Source: Leptolyngbya sp. SIO1E4
GTDB taxonomy: Bacteria; Cyanobacteriota; Cyanobacteriia; Phormidesmidales; Phormidesmidaceae
Reading direction: 5' to 3'
Assembly: GCA_010672825.2 (NCBI GenBank)
Contig: JAAHFU020000002.1
Coordinates: 384,001-448,000 of the forward strand
Length of the DNA stretch: 64,000 nt
The translations under genes were made by a program, and so were the position numbers. Positions 8,759 to 17,554 of the stretch are shown here, piece by piece; the first letter of the stretch is position 1; each line of letters opens with the position of its first letter. Under the pieces are notes generated by a model. That model did not search any database and was not told the origin of the DNA. It saw only the letters and a list, made by a program, of their open reading frames with translations.

Positions 8759-9504
8759 GACGCCTCCAGGGAGAATGAGTCTCTCAACGCCGCTTGGTGA
8801 GAAGCCAGCAGAGAATCAGATAGGTAGCAGTCTTTGAGGGTAGCTGCGATCGCCGCCTCATCCAGCCCATGCCCCACCACCTCCAGCCCGCTAAAGCGGT
8901 TGGGACGCCCCTGCACCCAACGAGGGAGCTTGAGTTCTGTGTAGGCGGTGCCGGGCAAACTGTTCACAAAGTCAAAGTGGAACGCTTGACCATCGGCCAA
9001 TTCAAAAATGCCCTTAGCCCGATGCACCTCGCCATAGGCTCCCTGACTGAGTTCTTGCCAGAATGTATCTAAACTCGGCGGATCGAAGACTTGACCCCTT
9101 AAGGGAGCCCGCCAGAGCTGGGCGGCTTGAGGATTCAGCCCAGACCGATTGCCTCGAATCACCGTTTCAGCCCAGAGCGACCAACCAGAATCCGGGCTGT
9201 CATCAGAGCAGACGGCCACCCGATGATGAGGCAGTGCTTCTAACAAGGGAATTTCCATTTCCAGATGAAAGCCCAACTCAAAATAGATTGGCATCTTAGC
9301 CGCTAAGCGCTGCAATAGGTCTGCTTCGGACTGCCGATGAAAGATCTCGACTTCGGGAAACCGAGCGGCCACGCGCGTCGCATCAATGGGAACCGTTCCG
9401 ACTCCCGGTGTCACGTAAACAGCCGTCGTCGGTGTTTGAGCGAGTTCCTGAAGAATCCAGGTAGTCTTGCCGGCGCCACAGGGGCCCGCAACAACTGTGA
9501 GCAT
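8755..9504 (-). CDS. CobW/G3E-like P-loop GTPase, short variant
   Basis: 249 residues starting MLTVVAGPCGAGKTTWILQE, with Walker A at residues 7-15. The C-terminal third resembles the CobW_C region (KGIFELADGQAFHFDFV, RFSGLEVVGHGLDEAAI). The C-x-C-C metal-binding motif usual in zinc-chaperone COG0523 proteins is absent, and the protein is ~100 residues shorter than typical CobW. The start codon is 20 bp from a GATAATCATTATC palindrome, the classic Fur-family box, and the gene is divergent from the FAD-dependent oxidoreductase. Likely a metal-starvation GTPase; the metal is inferred, not shown. Confidence 0.75.
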   Translation of the reverse strand: MLTVVAGPCGAGKTTWILQELAQTPTTAVYVTPGVGTVPIDATRVAARFPEVEIFHRQSEADLLQRLAAKMPIYFELGFHLEMEIPLLEALPHHRVAVCSDDSPDSGWSLWAETVIRGNRSGLNPQAAQLWRAPLRGQVFDPPSLDTFWQELSQGAYGEVHRAKGIFELADGQAFHFDFVNSLPGTAYTELKLPRWVQGRPNRFSGLEVVGHGLDEAAIAATLKDCYLSDSLLASHQAALRDSFSLEAS

Positions 9505-9523
9505 ACGCTTGCAGAGCGGTAAC

Positions 9524-9536
9524 GATAATCATTATC
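9524..9536. promoter_or_regulatory. Zur/Fur-type operator between divergent genes
   Basis: GATAATCATTATC is a perfect 6-1-6 palindrome identical to the core of Fur-family boxes (Zur: TGATAATNATTATCA). It sits between the starts of the CobW-like gene (9504, minus) and the FAD gene (9576, plus), where it would repress both. Together with CobW, Zur is more likely than Fur. Confidence 0.7.
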
Positions 9537-9575
9537 ATATTGCTCGCATCCCGTTCGATCAACCCAGGGAGGGGT

Positions 9576-10802
9576 ATGGCTCAGCCGCAAATAGATATCG
9601 CAGTCATTGGTGCAGGGCCTCAGGCGCTGACCCTGGTAACCCACATATTGCAGAAGAAGGCAACCTTCCAAAATCGTATCCAGGTGTTTGACCCCAGTGG
9701 CACCTGGATGACTCAGTGGCATCAGCAGTTTGCGGCTCAAGAAATTCCGGAGTTGCGATCGCCCGCCGTTCATCATCCTGATCCTAATTCCCACGCGCTG
9801 CGCACCTTTGCCGAAGGACGTTACCACGAACTGCATCCGCCCTATGATCGCCCCGGCACTCGGCTTTTCCACGACTTTTGTCATGCCGTGATGCATCGCT
9901 GGCAGTTGCAGAATACGGTTATCCCTGCCCAGGTCACTCGCCTGGAACCGTTACAGAAAAGACCTTTTCGGTTTCGTTTAACGCTGCACACTGGCGACAC
10001 CGTGCTGGCGCGGCGGGTAGTGTTGGCGACAGGCGGCGGTCAGCCGACTTGGCCCGATTGGGTGCATCACGTCGGTTCCTCTTATCCGACTGAGCGGTTA
10101 TGTCATGCCAGCCAGGTCAGGTTGCCATCGCTCCCGTCTTTGACTGGAGAAACGATTCTGATTGTCGGCAGTGGTCTGACCAGCGGCCATCTAGCCGTCG
10201 GAGCTGCGAAGCGAGGGGCTAGAGTCTTGATGATGGCACGGCGCACCTTCCAAGAAAAGCTGTTTGATGCCGACCCCGGCTGGCTAGGGCCAAAGTATCT
10301 GAAAGGGTTCCAGGCTGAGCCAGATATGCAGGCCCGCTGGCAAATGGTGCAGGACGCCCGCAATGGCGGGTCGCTAACGCCCGCCATGATGACTCACTTG
10401 CGGAAATTAGAACGCCAAGGGCACGTCACCTTTTATGAGCACTGCCAGGTAGCCGCTGCTGACTGGCAAGAGAACGCCTGGAAAGTTTGCTGTGACAACC
10501 ATTCAGTGCATACCTGCATAGCTCACCAGCCCGTTCATCGCATCTGGTTGGCGACGGGAACATCGCTCGATATCAAAGCGCATCCCCTTTTGAAGGATGT
10601 GTTGGAAAAGTATCCCATCGCAACCGTCAACGGTCTGCCAATTTTGGATGAACATCTGCGCTGGCCAGGCTGTGAACTTTTCTTGATGGGACCTTGGGCC
10701 GCCCTGAGAGTTGGGCCAGTTGCCCGGAATTTGTTTGGCGGCAAGTTAGCCTCTGACCGAATTGTGCCTGCCCTCACCAAAGCTAGCCTGTCTTTTGCCT
10801 AA
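9576..10802 (+). CDS. FAD/NAD(P)-binding oxidoreductase (lysine/ornithine N-monooxygenase-like)
   Basis: 408 residues from ATG 9576 (MAQPQIDIAVIGAGPQALTL), preceded by GGGAGGGG. Two dinucleotide-binding folds are visible: GAGPQA near residue 12 and ILIVGSGLTSGH near residue 201. A further LATGTS motif is near residue 333, typical of N-hydroxylating monooxygenases of the SidA/IucD type. It is divergent from the CobW-like GTPase and shares a Zur/Fur-type box, which suggests a role in metallophore or metal-limitation metabolism. No siderophore synthetase is adjacent, so the substrate is open. Confidence 0.78.
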   Translation: MAQPQIDIAVIGAGPQALTLVTHILQKKATFQNRIQVFDPSGTWMTQWHQQFAAQEIPELRSPAVHHPDPNSHALRTFAEGRYHELHPPYDRPGTRLFHDFCHAVMHRWQLQNTVIPAQVTRLEPLQKRPFRFRLTLHTGDTVLARRVVLATGGGQPTWPDWVHHVGSSYPTERLCHASQVRLPSLPSLTGETILIVGSGLTSGHLAVGAAKRGARVLMMARRTFQEKLFDADPGWLGPKYLKGFQAEPDMQARWQMVQDARNGGSLTPAMMTHLRKLERQGHVTFYEHCQVAAADWQENAWKVCCDNHSVHTCIAHQPVHRIWLATGTSLDIKAHPLLKDVLEKYPIATVNGLPILDEHLRWPGCELFLMGPWAALRVGPVARNLFGGKLASDRIVPALTKASLSFA

Positions 10803-10869
10803 AGCCTTGATTATCCTGGGAAGCTCAGTCCGTGCCTCATAATGAAGTCATGACTCCCTTGCTTTATTT

Positions 10870-11235
10870 GTGAACAACTCTAAGTCCAAAGATGTATGCC
10901 AGGTTCGGTGTTTCAATACCGAACTCGTTGCTCATGTTCAAAACGATCTACCCAGCGCAGACACCCTTGAAACGGCTCAAATCATCTTTGGCGCGTTAGC
11001 AGACCAATCACGCCTCAAAATCTTGTATGCTCTCAGCCATGATCAGGAACTCTGCGTTTGTGATGTCGCTACCCTGCTAGGGGTTAAGGTGGCGACGGCC
11101 TCCCATCATCTTCGTAAACTGCGTGATCTAAGGATTCTCAAGTATCGCAACGATGGCAAACTCGCCTACTACTCACTGCGCGATCAGCGGGTTGCTGACA
11201 TCCTTCATCATGCTTTAAGGCAGTTAGTGGATTAA
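10870..11235 (+). CDS. ArsR/SmtB-family metal-sensing repressor
   Basis: 121 residues with GTG start (10870). Winged-helix core LADQSRLKILYALS, recognition region VATASHHLRKLRDLRILKY. The alpha-3 ELCVCDVA motif carries Cys-x-Cys, and the N-terminal arm has DVCQVRC, together the ligands of an alpha3N site as in CadC/AztR-type Cd/Pb/Zn sensors. The alpha-5 zinc site is weaker: DQRVADILHH replaces the usual DxH. Candidate operators lie upstream of the CDF transporter (14150-14208). A degenerate copy of its 3' end is found at 12057-12170. Confidence 0.88.
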   Translation: MNNSKSKDVCQVRCFNTELVAHVQNDLPSADTLETAQIIFGALADQSRLKILYALSHDQELCVCDVATLLGVKVATASHHLRKLRDLRILKYRNDGKLAYYSLRDQRVADILHHALRQLVD

Positions 11236-11346
11236 GGATTTTAGGAATTGGGAAGATTCATAACGGTGGAGTTGTGCGGCGGTAGGTAACCTTGAAATCT
11301 TGCCAATACCGTTCATTCCGTCCGCACCAACGCAGTGCTAGGCGGT

Positions 11347-11727
11347 TCAGCGGCTATAGGGTTGCTCCAAGCTCAAGCCCGGAATAACTCGATAGTGCTT
11401 CACGTTAAAAGTACAGAGAGTTGCGTTACGCCCAACGGCACAAGCCGCAATCAACGCATCAATCAGGCCGACCTTATGGGACAGATGATAAGCCGTGAAA
11501 TCAGACAAAGCCCGTGCACAATCAGTTGCGGTAGGCCAAACGATTGGTAATGGAGCCACCATCTGTAGGACGTTACGAACCTGCTGCTTGTTCTGAGCGT
11601 CCTGAATCAGTTCCATGACCACAAAGCCAGGAATACTGGGCAGTTCTGAGACAGTGGCAAACCAGGTAAGCGCAGGCGCGTAGCCTCGCTGGATGTCAAT
11701 CATGACATCAGTATCAATCAGATACAT
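11347..11727 (-). CDS. VapC-like PIN-domain ribonuclease toxin
   Basis: 126 residues; MYLIDTDVMIDIQRG holds the first acidic residue of the PIN active site, VVMELIQ the second, and GLIDALIAACAV the C-terminal Asp. The gene follows its predicted antitoxin (11735-11995) on the same strand with a 7-bp gap. PIN toxins cleave tRNA or rRNA. The module lies between the ArsR gene and a decayed copy of its 3' end, suggesting insertion by recombination between these repeats. Confidence 0.88.
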   Translation of the reverse strand: MYLIDTDVMIDIQRGYAPALTWFATVSELPSIPGFVVMELIQDAQNKQQVRNVLQMVAPLPIVWPTATDCARALSDFTAYHLSHKVGLIDALIAACAVGRNATLCTFNVKHYRVIPGLSLEQPYSR

Positions 11728-11734
11728 GCGCTAC

Positions 11735-11995
11735 CTAAGCCTGCTGACGGTGTTCAGCTTGGTCGCGCAACCTGCGGGCATATTCTTGGCTATCAGTAAT
11801 CTCAGAACGGGATCCCAATATCCCCATACTTTCCCAATAGGCAACGAGTTCTACACCCGTTTTAGGAGGATTTTGGAGAAAGGGGCGGAATGCAAGCACA
11901 CGCAAAATGTACTCTGCCAAAGGCAATTTAAGCTGAGAAGCCTCTGCAGATAACTCATCTTCTAGCTCTGACGGGAGTTCCAGGCTAATTGCCAC
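11735..11995 (-). CDS. VapB-like antitoxin
   Basis: 86 residues, MAISLELPSELEDELSAEAS at the N-terminus (ribbon-helix-helix-type beginning), then a C-terminal toxin-binding tail rich in charged residues (SQEYARRLRDQAEHRQQA). It precedes the PIN toxin by 7 bp on the same strand. RHH antitoxins usually autoregulate; no operator could be defined. Confidence 0.8.
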   Translation of the reverse strand: MAISLELPSELEDELSAEASQLKLPLAEYILRVLAFRPFLQNPPKTGVELVAYWESMGILGSRSEITDSQEYARRLRDQAEHRQQA

Positions 11996-12056
11996 GGCGT
12001 TTTCTCTACGTTCTCATATTCGTGCTTGATCATATCAAACGCACTAAAACGTTAAT

Positions 12057-12170
12057 GATGGTAAGCTGGCCCGCTATTCGTTGCGCGATCGCCGAGTATT
12101 TGAGATTCTCAACTATTCACTGAGACAGTTAGTGGATTAAAGATTTTAGGGAGTGGGAAGATTTATAACG
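12057..12170 (+). pseudogene. Decayed duplicate of the ArsR gene 3' end
   Basis: GATGGTAAGCTGGCCCG onward parallels the 3' end of the ArsR gene and its flank (about 11150-11270): the shared stretch includes CAGTTAGTGGATTAA and AGATTTTAGG, followed by GGGAAGATT and TATAACG. Many substitutions and indels have broken it. The VapBC-like pair lies between the two copies. Confidence 0.7.
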
Positions 12171-12350
12171 ATCCCAATCACGCGCTGTAGACAAACTCAA
12201 TTACTCACAAATAGCCTCTCGGCGGTCGGGTGCATTGGGGTGGTTATGCCACCGTGTGTGGCTAGCAGAGGGAACTGACCAGCACCTAGCCACGCAAGTC
12301 TAAAGCGAGACAAACCAAAGGCTTTGAGGCATCATAGGAGGCCAAGTATA

Positions 12351-12938
12351 TTGATTTCTACTTTTGCAGATCACATGTCCTTTGCCAGCTTCACAAATCC
12401 TTACAAAAGCGCACCTGATGTTCCAGAGAACTATTGGAAGTACCCTAGTCTGTCGAAGTTGTTTAAGGCAGAGGGGACCTATGTGCGTCCGACTGAAGAT
12501 CCGGTAACCCTATGGGCGATCGCCCTCCTGCATAAAGAGTACAGTGTGCCGCTGGATGCCCTCGAACTGGAGCTGTACGCCGATTTCTCCGAGCAGACGC
12601 ATCAGGGGGGGCGGCGGTACCAGGGACGGGCAGATGTCATTGTCTATGATGACCGCTACATCGGTGCGGGGGGCGGGTTAGATGTGGCCTTCATTATGGT
12701 GGAGGCGATGGAGCCTGGGAAAAAGTTTGAGGGTATGGAGCCGAAAGGCAGGGTGGAGCACTTAAATCGCCTCAATGCCTACATAAGCGCATTGCCCTCT
12801 GCTCGTTATGCCATCCTGACCAGTGGCACGAATACCAAAATCTATCGCCGGGATTTGGAATATCCCCGCGCCCTTCAGGAAATTGGGGATTTGCCGAAGT
12901 ACGAAAGTGCGCGATCTGAGGTAAATCATGATCGCTAA
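12351..12938 (+). CDS. HsdR N-terminal-domain-like protein
   Basis: 195 residues if started at TTG 12351, which has AGGAGG 9 nt upstream; ATG 12375 is the alternative. Central motifs: WAIALLHKEYSVPLDALELEL, QGRADVIVYDDR and DVAFIMVEAMEPGKK, the arrangement of a PD-(D/E)xK-like fold of type I restriction HsdR N-terminal regions (D, E-x-M/K). The last ~60 residues (AYISALPSARYAILTSG) continue the fold. There is no helicase domain, so it is a stand-alone nuclease-like protein. It overlaps the MntA-like gene by 11 bp. Confidence 0.65.
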   Translation: MISTFADHMSFASFTNPYKSAPDVPENYWKYPSLSKLFKAEGTYVRPTEDPVTLWAIALLHKEYSVPLDALELELYADFSEQTHQGGRRYQGRADVIVYDDRYIGAGGGLDVAFIMVEAMEPGKKFEGMEPKGRVEHLNRLNAYISALPSARYAILTSGTNTKIYRRDLEYPRALQEIGDLPKYESARSEVNHDR

Positions 12939-13263
12939 CATTGGATCACCTCTAAATCAACGCATCCCAGCATCTTCTGAGCAGATTGTTGAGTTCTGCC
13001 GCCGCTGGAAAATCACCGAGTTTGCCCTCTTTGGTTCCGTCCTGCGGGATGACTTTTGCCCCGATAGCGACATTGACGTACTCCTGACCTTTTTGCCGGA
13101 ACAGTGGTTAACCTGGGATGACTGGCAAGCCATGCAAACAGAAATTGAAACCTTGTTTAAGCGAAAAGTTGATTTGGTTAGTAAGCAATATCTAAAAAAC
13201 CCCTACAGACGACACGAAATTTTGAATACTCGTCAGGTTATTTATGCAGTCAAACAATCGTGA
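12928..13263 (+). CDS. mntA: MntA-like minimal nucleotidyltransferase (antitoxin)
   Basis: 111 residues. FALFGSVLRDDFCPDSDIDVLLTF carries the GS-x10-DxD catalytic motif of minimal nucleotidyltransferases. In HepT/MntA modules this protein AMPylates the HEPN toxin and so neutralises it. It overlaps the HepT-like gene by 20 bp (13244-13263), the compact layout typical of these modules. Confidence 0.88.
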   Translation: MIANIGSPLNQRIPASSEQIVEFCRRWKITEFALFGSVLRDDFCPDSDIDVLLTFLPEQWLTWDDWQAMQTEIETLFKRKVDLVSKQYLKNPYRRHEILNTRQVIYAVKQS

Positions 13264-13606
13264 TGTTGCTTCTGTTTGGGATATGACGCAAGCCATTCAA
13301 TATATTCAAACATTTACGAATGATCTGACCTTTGATGAGTATCTCAACGATATTCGCACGATCAGTGCCGTTGAACGACAGTTTGAAGTTCTGGGCGAAG
13401 CGGCTCGTAGAATCTCCAATGAATTTCGACAAATCCATCCAACCATTGATTGGCAACGCATTGTTGGGTTACGCAATATTGTTGCCCATCGCTACGATGA
13501 AGTCAGACAAGATATTTTGTGGACAATAATTCACTCAGAGCTAGCTCCTCTCCTGGCTCAGTTAGAGTCAATACTTCCTCCCTTGCCCGATGAGTCACAA
13601 ACTTAG
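13244..13606 (+). CDS. hepT: HepT-like HEPN RNase toxin
   Basis: 120 residues. The HEPN active-site motif RNIVAHRY fits R-x4-H-x-Y, where the Tyr is the AMPylation target in HepT/MntA pairs. The N-terminal AIQYIQTFTNDLTFDEY and VERQFEVLGEAARRI are typical of DUF86. Directly follows mntA-like 12928-13263. HEPN toxins cleave RNA. Confidence 0.9.
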   Translation: MQSNNRDVASVWDMTQAIQYIQTFTNDLTFDEYLNDIRTISAVERQFEVLGEAARRISNEFRQIHPTIDWQRIVGLRNIVAHRYDEVRQDILWTIIHSELAPLLAQLESILPPLPDESQT

Positions 13607-13787
13607 AGTAGACCTTGATGTAGTCCATAGCATCTCTGCCCACAATGCTTGCTACGTTGCCCTGTCATAACAAAACGATGTCCCTTTACTGACTCAAGAT
13701 CAGCGGCTATCAACATCCTGAAAAGTACAGACTTAGATATGTAGCTATTCTCAGACTTCGTGATTCCGCCTGTTCCGTGAGGGTTTC

Positions 13788-14051
13788 ATGAGCATCAAAC
13801 CTGGCAGCAAGTACTATCCCCTGTTTGAACATCTGCAAAGCTGCAACTCATCAGCCGTTACGCTGACCTTCGCCGAAATCGAAGCCTTGATGGGATGCTC
13901 ACTACCTGCCTCAACCCTCAAAAAGAAAAACTGGTGGAGCAATCGCGATAGCCCCAGCGCCCTCCAAGCAACCGCCTGGGTTAGCGCAGGCTATCAAATT
14001 GAGTCCATAGATTTAATTCAGAGCCTTGCAATGAAAGACTCGATCGCTTGA
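13788..14051 (+). CDS. DUF7662-type small protein
   Basis: 87 residues. KYYPLFEHLQSCNSSAVTLT, then FAEIEALMGCSLPAST and WWSN...QATAWVSAGYQI are the conserved blocks of a small family found beside restriction and toxin genes, often annotated as hypothetical. No catalytic residues recognised. It stands alone, with ~180 bp of featureless sequence on the left and ~100 bp before the metal-responsive operators. Confidence 0.65.
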   Translation: MSIKPGSKYYPLFEHLQSCNSSAVTLTFAEIEALMGCSLPASTLKKKNWWSNRDSPSALQATAWVSAGYQIESIDLIQSLAMKDSIA

Positions 14052-14149
14052 GGGCTCATCCTACGCTACAACTCCCTCGATCGCTTCCCCAGAGGCAAGG
14101 GGGTGAATCCTCCCGCCGCTATGCTCCAGCCTCGTCGGCCAATCCGAAA

Positions 14150-14208
14150 ACATTCACATGAACGTCATAATGACTTACGCTATATTCAAACATTCTTTTG
14201 AACGTTTG
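14150..14208. promoter_or_regulatory. Two ArsR/SmtB-type operator palindromes upstream of the CDF gene
   Basis: ACATTC-N4-GAACGT (14150-14165) and CAAACATTC-N4-GAACGTTTG (14187-14208) share the same core and spacing, 22 bp apart. Palindromes of this design bind ArsR/SmtB repressors. The second overlaps the start of a longer reading frame, so the transporter more probably starts at 14219. Confidence 0.6.
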
Positions 14209-14218
14209 GATAAAAGCA

Positions 14219-14830
14219 ATGGCCGATCACTGTTGTCAACACAAAGAAACGGCTCTGGTGAAGCTAAAACAACGGCAAGCTAGAGTACTCTGGATAGTTT
14301 TGGCTATCAATCTGGTAATGTTTGTCGTCGAGTTTGGAGCGGGCGTGCGAGCAGCTTCCCTCTCGCTGACGGGGGATTCCCTCGATATGTTGGGAGATGC
14401 CTTGGTCTACGGCACCAGTCTTTACGTGATTCATCGCAGTGCTAAAGCCCAGGCGGGAGCCGCTCTATTAAAGGGCGTCATTATGTTTGGCTTTGCGATC
14501 GCAGTCTTCGCTCGGGCCGTTTATCAATTTGTGACCGGGGCTGCCCCCACAGCAGAAATTATGGGATTCATTGGCTTGCTCGCGCTGGTGGCTAACCTGA
14601 TATGCCTGTTGCTGCTCACCCGCCATCGCCAAGACAACTTGAACATGTCGTCCGTCTGGCTCTGCTCCCGCAATGACATTATTGCCAATACGTCAGTTTT
14701 GGCCGCTGCGGGGCTCGTCTTGCTGACCCACTCCCCCATACCCGATTTGTTAGTGGGTTTGCTACTCACCGTGGTTTTCGCCCGTTCTGCTGGAACTGTT
14801 TTGGCGCAGTCCTGGCGGGCGATCGCATAA
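14219..14830 (+). CDS. Cation diffusion facilitator family transporter (membrane domain)
   Basis: 203 residues from ATG 14219 (MADHCCQHKE, metal-binding Cys/His cluster). The CDF signature SLTGDSLDMLGDALVY is at about residues 50-65, and the second metal-site helix LCSRNDIIANTSVLAA at about 146-161. Five to six hydrophobic spans fit a CDF transporter without the usual C-terminal cytoplasmic domain. CDF proteins export Zn, Co, Cd or Fe. The palindromic operators just upstream and the ArsR/SmtB gene 3 kb away indicate metal-induced efflux. Confidence 0.82.
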   Translation: MADHCCQHKETALVKLKQRQARVLWIVLAINLVMFVVEFGAGVRAASLSLTGDSLDMLGDALVYGTSLYVIHRSAKAQAGAALLKGVIMFGFAIAVFARAVYQFVTGAAPTAEIMGFIGLLALVANLICLLLLTRHRQDNLNMSSVWLCSRNDIIANTSVLAAAGLVLLTHSPIPDLLVGLLLTVVFARSAGTVLAQSWRAIA

Positions 14831-15020
14831 ACATTGATTCATCCCAAAGAATCCCGATGATATGTTGAAACTCCAACAGATGAACCAAATGCTGGAAAGT
14901 GCAGTAGTAGATTGGTTGTCTTCGGACTCCGCTCGAAGTTGGCACCTGTTCATAAAGCCTCTATCGAAAGGTGCTGATCGAGTTCAAAATCAATGCAGAT
15001 TTAATGCATGATTCTGAACT

Positions 15021-15048
15021 AGCCCCGAAAGCCTTTCACAAAGGGGCT
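15021..15048 (+). terminator. Possible terminator hairpin
   Basis: AGCCCC-GAAAG-CCTTT / AAAGG-GGCT forms a nested hairpin without a clear T-run. It lies in the otherwise featureless 14831-15298 gap between the CDF gene and the pentapeptide-repeat protein, where I see no other gene. Confidence 0.35.
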
Positions 15049-15298
15049 TGTAAACTTGTTGGAGCTATTTTGTAATCAGCAATCAGCCGGCCGCAAGTTC
15101 GAGTCTTGTCGCCAGCTTTTGGGCTCCAACACCAATAATCATGAGTCAGCTCCGGGTTTGCTCAAGCCTCCCCTAGGACGAAGCTTGTGTATCAGCTTGC
15201 CTCAAAGTGATCACTTTTTCTCACCGACACTCAAGGAGTGAGCCAGATACCATGAGGTGCTGTTCAAAAAGGCAAGGTTCCCTTGCTTGGTCAGGCCC

Positions 15299-17311
15299 AT
15301 GCAGTTTTCTGTTCTCCTGCTAGTCGTCGCTATCAATGGGGCGCTAGCGGCTGTTTGGACTGTTCTGATCGGGTTGATTTGGGGGTATGTTGCTGCGATC
15401 GCTCATCGGCTGTCTCGATACTGGCCGGTGGTGTTAGGCACGTTGCTGGGGGCGCTGTTATTAGGATGCTGTGCAGGTGTGGTGACGTTGCTTCAGCAGC
15501 CGGAGGTTGTAAAACCCTCTACCTTAGCGAGTTCCACCCCCTCTTTCATAGGCGCCATCGGGGGAATGCTGTGGGGATATTATGACTTGACTGGTTGGCT
15601 ACGGGCCTTTCTGTCTGGAGATAGACGAGCCGCTAAAGAGCATTTCAAGCGTCTTGCTCGTCAGGCAGTTTCCACTGGACGATCTGCGAATCGACCGTTA
15701 ATCGTCAGCGCCCCATCCGGCAATCTCTCAGCATCATCTGAACTGTCGTCAGAAGCGGATGTGACCTCCCCTTCAACACCGTTAGAACGAGCCCGTCAGG
15801 GTGATGCGACTGCAATTGCCCTTCTGATTAACCAACAGCTGCAGTCGCAAGGCATCACCGCCCAGACGCGGCGACAGGAAAGCTTACTCCGCATTGGCCT
15901 AAGACGCGAAACCGCTTTCGACATTGATCAGGCGGTGAGTTTTCTCCAGCGTGGACTGGAACGATTAAACCCCCAGGACATCTTTGAGGTGCAGGTGATG
16001 GGTCAGTATGGGGAAGGGGCCACCCAAGTTTGGCGGCGGGCTTTTGTGCTGTCGCCACCTGCCGCTTCTAAAAATTCGGAAAGTGGGCCTTCTCAAGTTT
16101 TGCCATCGCGCCCATCCAATGCTTACCAGCCGCCCAGCGATGCTCGAAAATTTGTGCTGGAGATTGGGAACGCGCGATACGAAATTCAGGCAGTTGTTGT
16201 CTGGACGATCGCAACTCTCCTGCTCCTACTAGATATCGCCAGTGGTGCTTTTCTCTGGATAGGGCTGCGCCTGTTGTTCGCGTTTATGCCCGTTGGCTTG
16301 GCCCAGTCGCGGGGGCGTCCCTTCTTGCCTTGGTTCCTGTACGGCTACATTTATGCACCCCTGGCCTGTATTTTTGCGTTGATATTGCCCCAAGCGGAGC
16401 CCCTAAGTTTTGCCCGACGTGATCTGAGACAGGCTGCATTTAGCCAAAAGTCGCTACAGCAGGCTAACTTCCAAGGGGCCAATCTGAGGGAGGTTGATTT
16501 CAGTCGGGCAAATCTTGCCGGGGCTAACTTCAAAAATGCTGTCTGCACCGGGGCAAATTTCAACGGTGCTTCTATCAGTGGTGCCTGTTTTGACCAAGCT
16601 GTTTTAGATGGAGCTACGTTTGTTCAAGCTCGCCAGGGTAAAGCAGCGGTCTCCCTCAATCAGGTTTGTGGCAGCATTTCTCCCATTGTGTGGACGGTTG
16701 CAGTTTTTGTTTTGTTGATAACGACCTCAGTGTTGATGATTGTGCTGGCAGTTTATGGGTGGGTATTGGGTGGGGTGGCTGGGGGGCTGATCACTATAAC
16801 CCGCCGAAATCGAGGGGTTGCCCCGTGGATGTTAGGGGGGATTGTTGCTGTTGTGAGTTGGGCAGAATTTTCAGAGGTTGAATCCCTTTGGGTTGCTTTA
16901 GGGGTAGTGGCGATCGCCGGTAGCTTGGCGATCGCAGCGCAATGGTCCCTCAAATGCAATTCGTGGGCAGGCTTTGGTGCGGCCTTTGGCACTCTGATAA
17001 GTCTGGGTGTAGTGGAAGTCTGGGTTGCAGTTGTCGCCATGTTTGTGCCCCAGCTAGCGATGAAATGGGTGATTTGGGGCGTGGGGGCGATCGTGGGTTG
17101 CCTAGTCGGTGCCTGGATGCAGCAGGGAATGCCAAGCTTTCGGAAAGCAAGCCTGAATGGTACTGACTTTACAGGCAGTGACTTAAGAACTGCGGACTTT
17201 CGAGAGACCGATACCGCCCATACAACCTTCACGGGAACCCGGCGTCAAGGGGCGCTGTTTCCTAACCAAAGACAGACCTCACTATCCAGACTCTTTCAAA
17301 GGCCGAGTTAA
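15299..17311 (+). CDS. Membrane protein with pentapeptide repeats
   Basis: 670 residues from ATG 15299; an in-frame start 14 codons upstream is possible. Segments: two or three N-terminal membrane spans (residues ~1-80, MQFSVLLLVVAINGALAAVWT), a soluble region with ARQGDATAIALLINQQLQSQ and the domain ~190-260, then membrane spans flanking a pentapeptide-repeat block (NFQGANLREVDFSRANLAG, A(D/N)LXX type), a further 4-5 membrane spans, and a final short pentapeptide set (ASLNGTDFTGSDLRTADF). Function unknown; the same architecture is common in filamentous cyanobacteria. Confidence 0.8.
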   Translation: MQFSVLLLVVAINGALAAVWTVLIGLIWGYVAAIAHRLSRYWPVVLGTLLGALLLGCCAGVVTLLQQPEVVKPSTLASSTPSFIGAIGGMLWGYYDLTGWLRAFLSGDRRAAKEHFKRLARQAVSTGRSANRPLIVSAPSGNLSASSELSSEADVTSPSTPLERARQGDATAIALLINQQLQSQGITAQTRRQESLLRIGLRRETAFDIDQAVSFLQRGLERLNPQDIFEVQVMGQYGEGATQVWRRAFVLSPPAASKNSESGPSQVLPSRPSNAYQPPSDARKFVLEIGNARYEIQAVVVWTIATLLLLLDIASGAFLWIGLRLLFAFMPVGLAQSRGRPFLPWFLYGYIYAPLACIFALILPQAEPLSFARRDLRQAAFSQKSLQQANFQGANLREVDFSRANLAGANFKNAVCTGANFNGASISGACFDQAVLDGATFVQARQGKAAVSLNQVCGSISPIVWTVAVFVLLITTSVLMIVLAVYGWVLGGVAGGLITITRRNRGVAPWMLGGIVAVVSWAEFSEVESLWVALGVVAIAGSLAIAAQWSLKCNSWAGFGAAFGTLISLGVVEVWVAVVAMFVPQLAMKWVIWGVGAIVGCLVGAWMQQGMPSFRKASLNGTDFTGSDLRTADFRETDTAHTTFTGTRRQGALFPNQRQTSLSRLFQRPS

Positions 17312-17554
17312 CCCAGCGACCTTCAACCTGGATCGAAATTGCTTGAAAACAGGCCTTGGCACAGCGGTTGATATAGCAAAAGGCAGAGGGATGAAAGCAG
17401 CAGGATGAATAGAAACGCTTGATGAGAGAGCGGTTGAATTATCTGGACTGTCCTAACACAGATGCGGACTGCTATAAAAGGCGATTGCAAGAGGGAAGAT
17501 CTCTGGGTAATCCGTTTTGAATTGCGTGAGTTATACACAAATAGGATTTGACTG

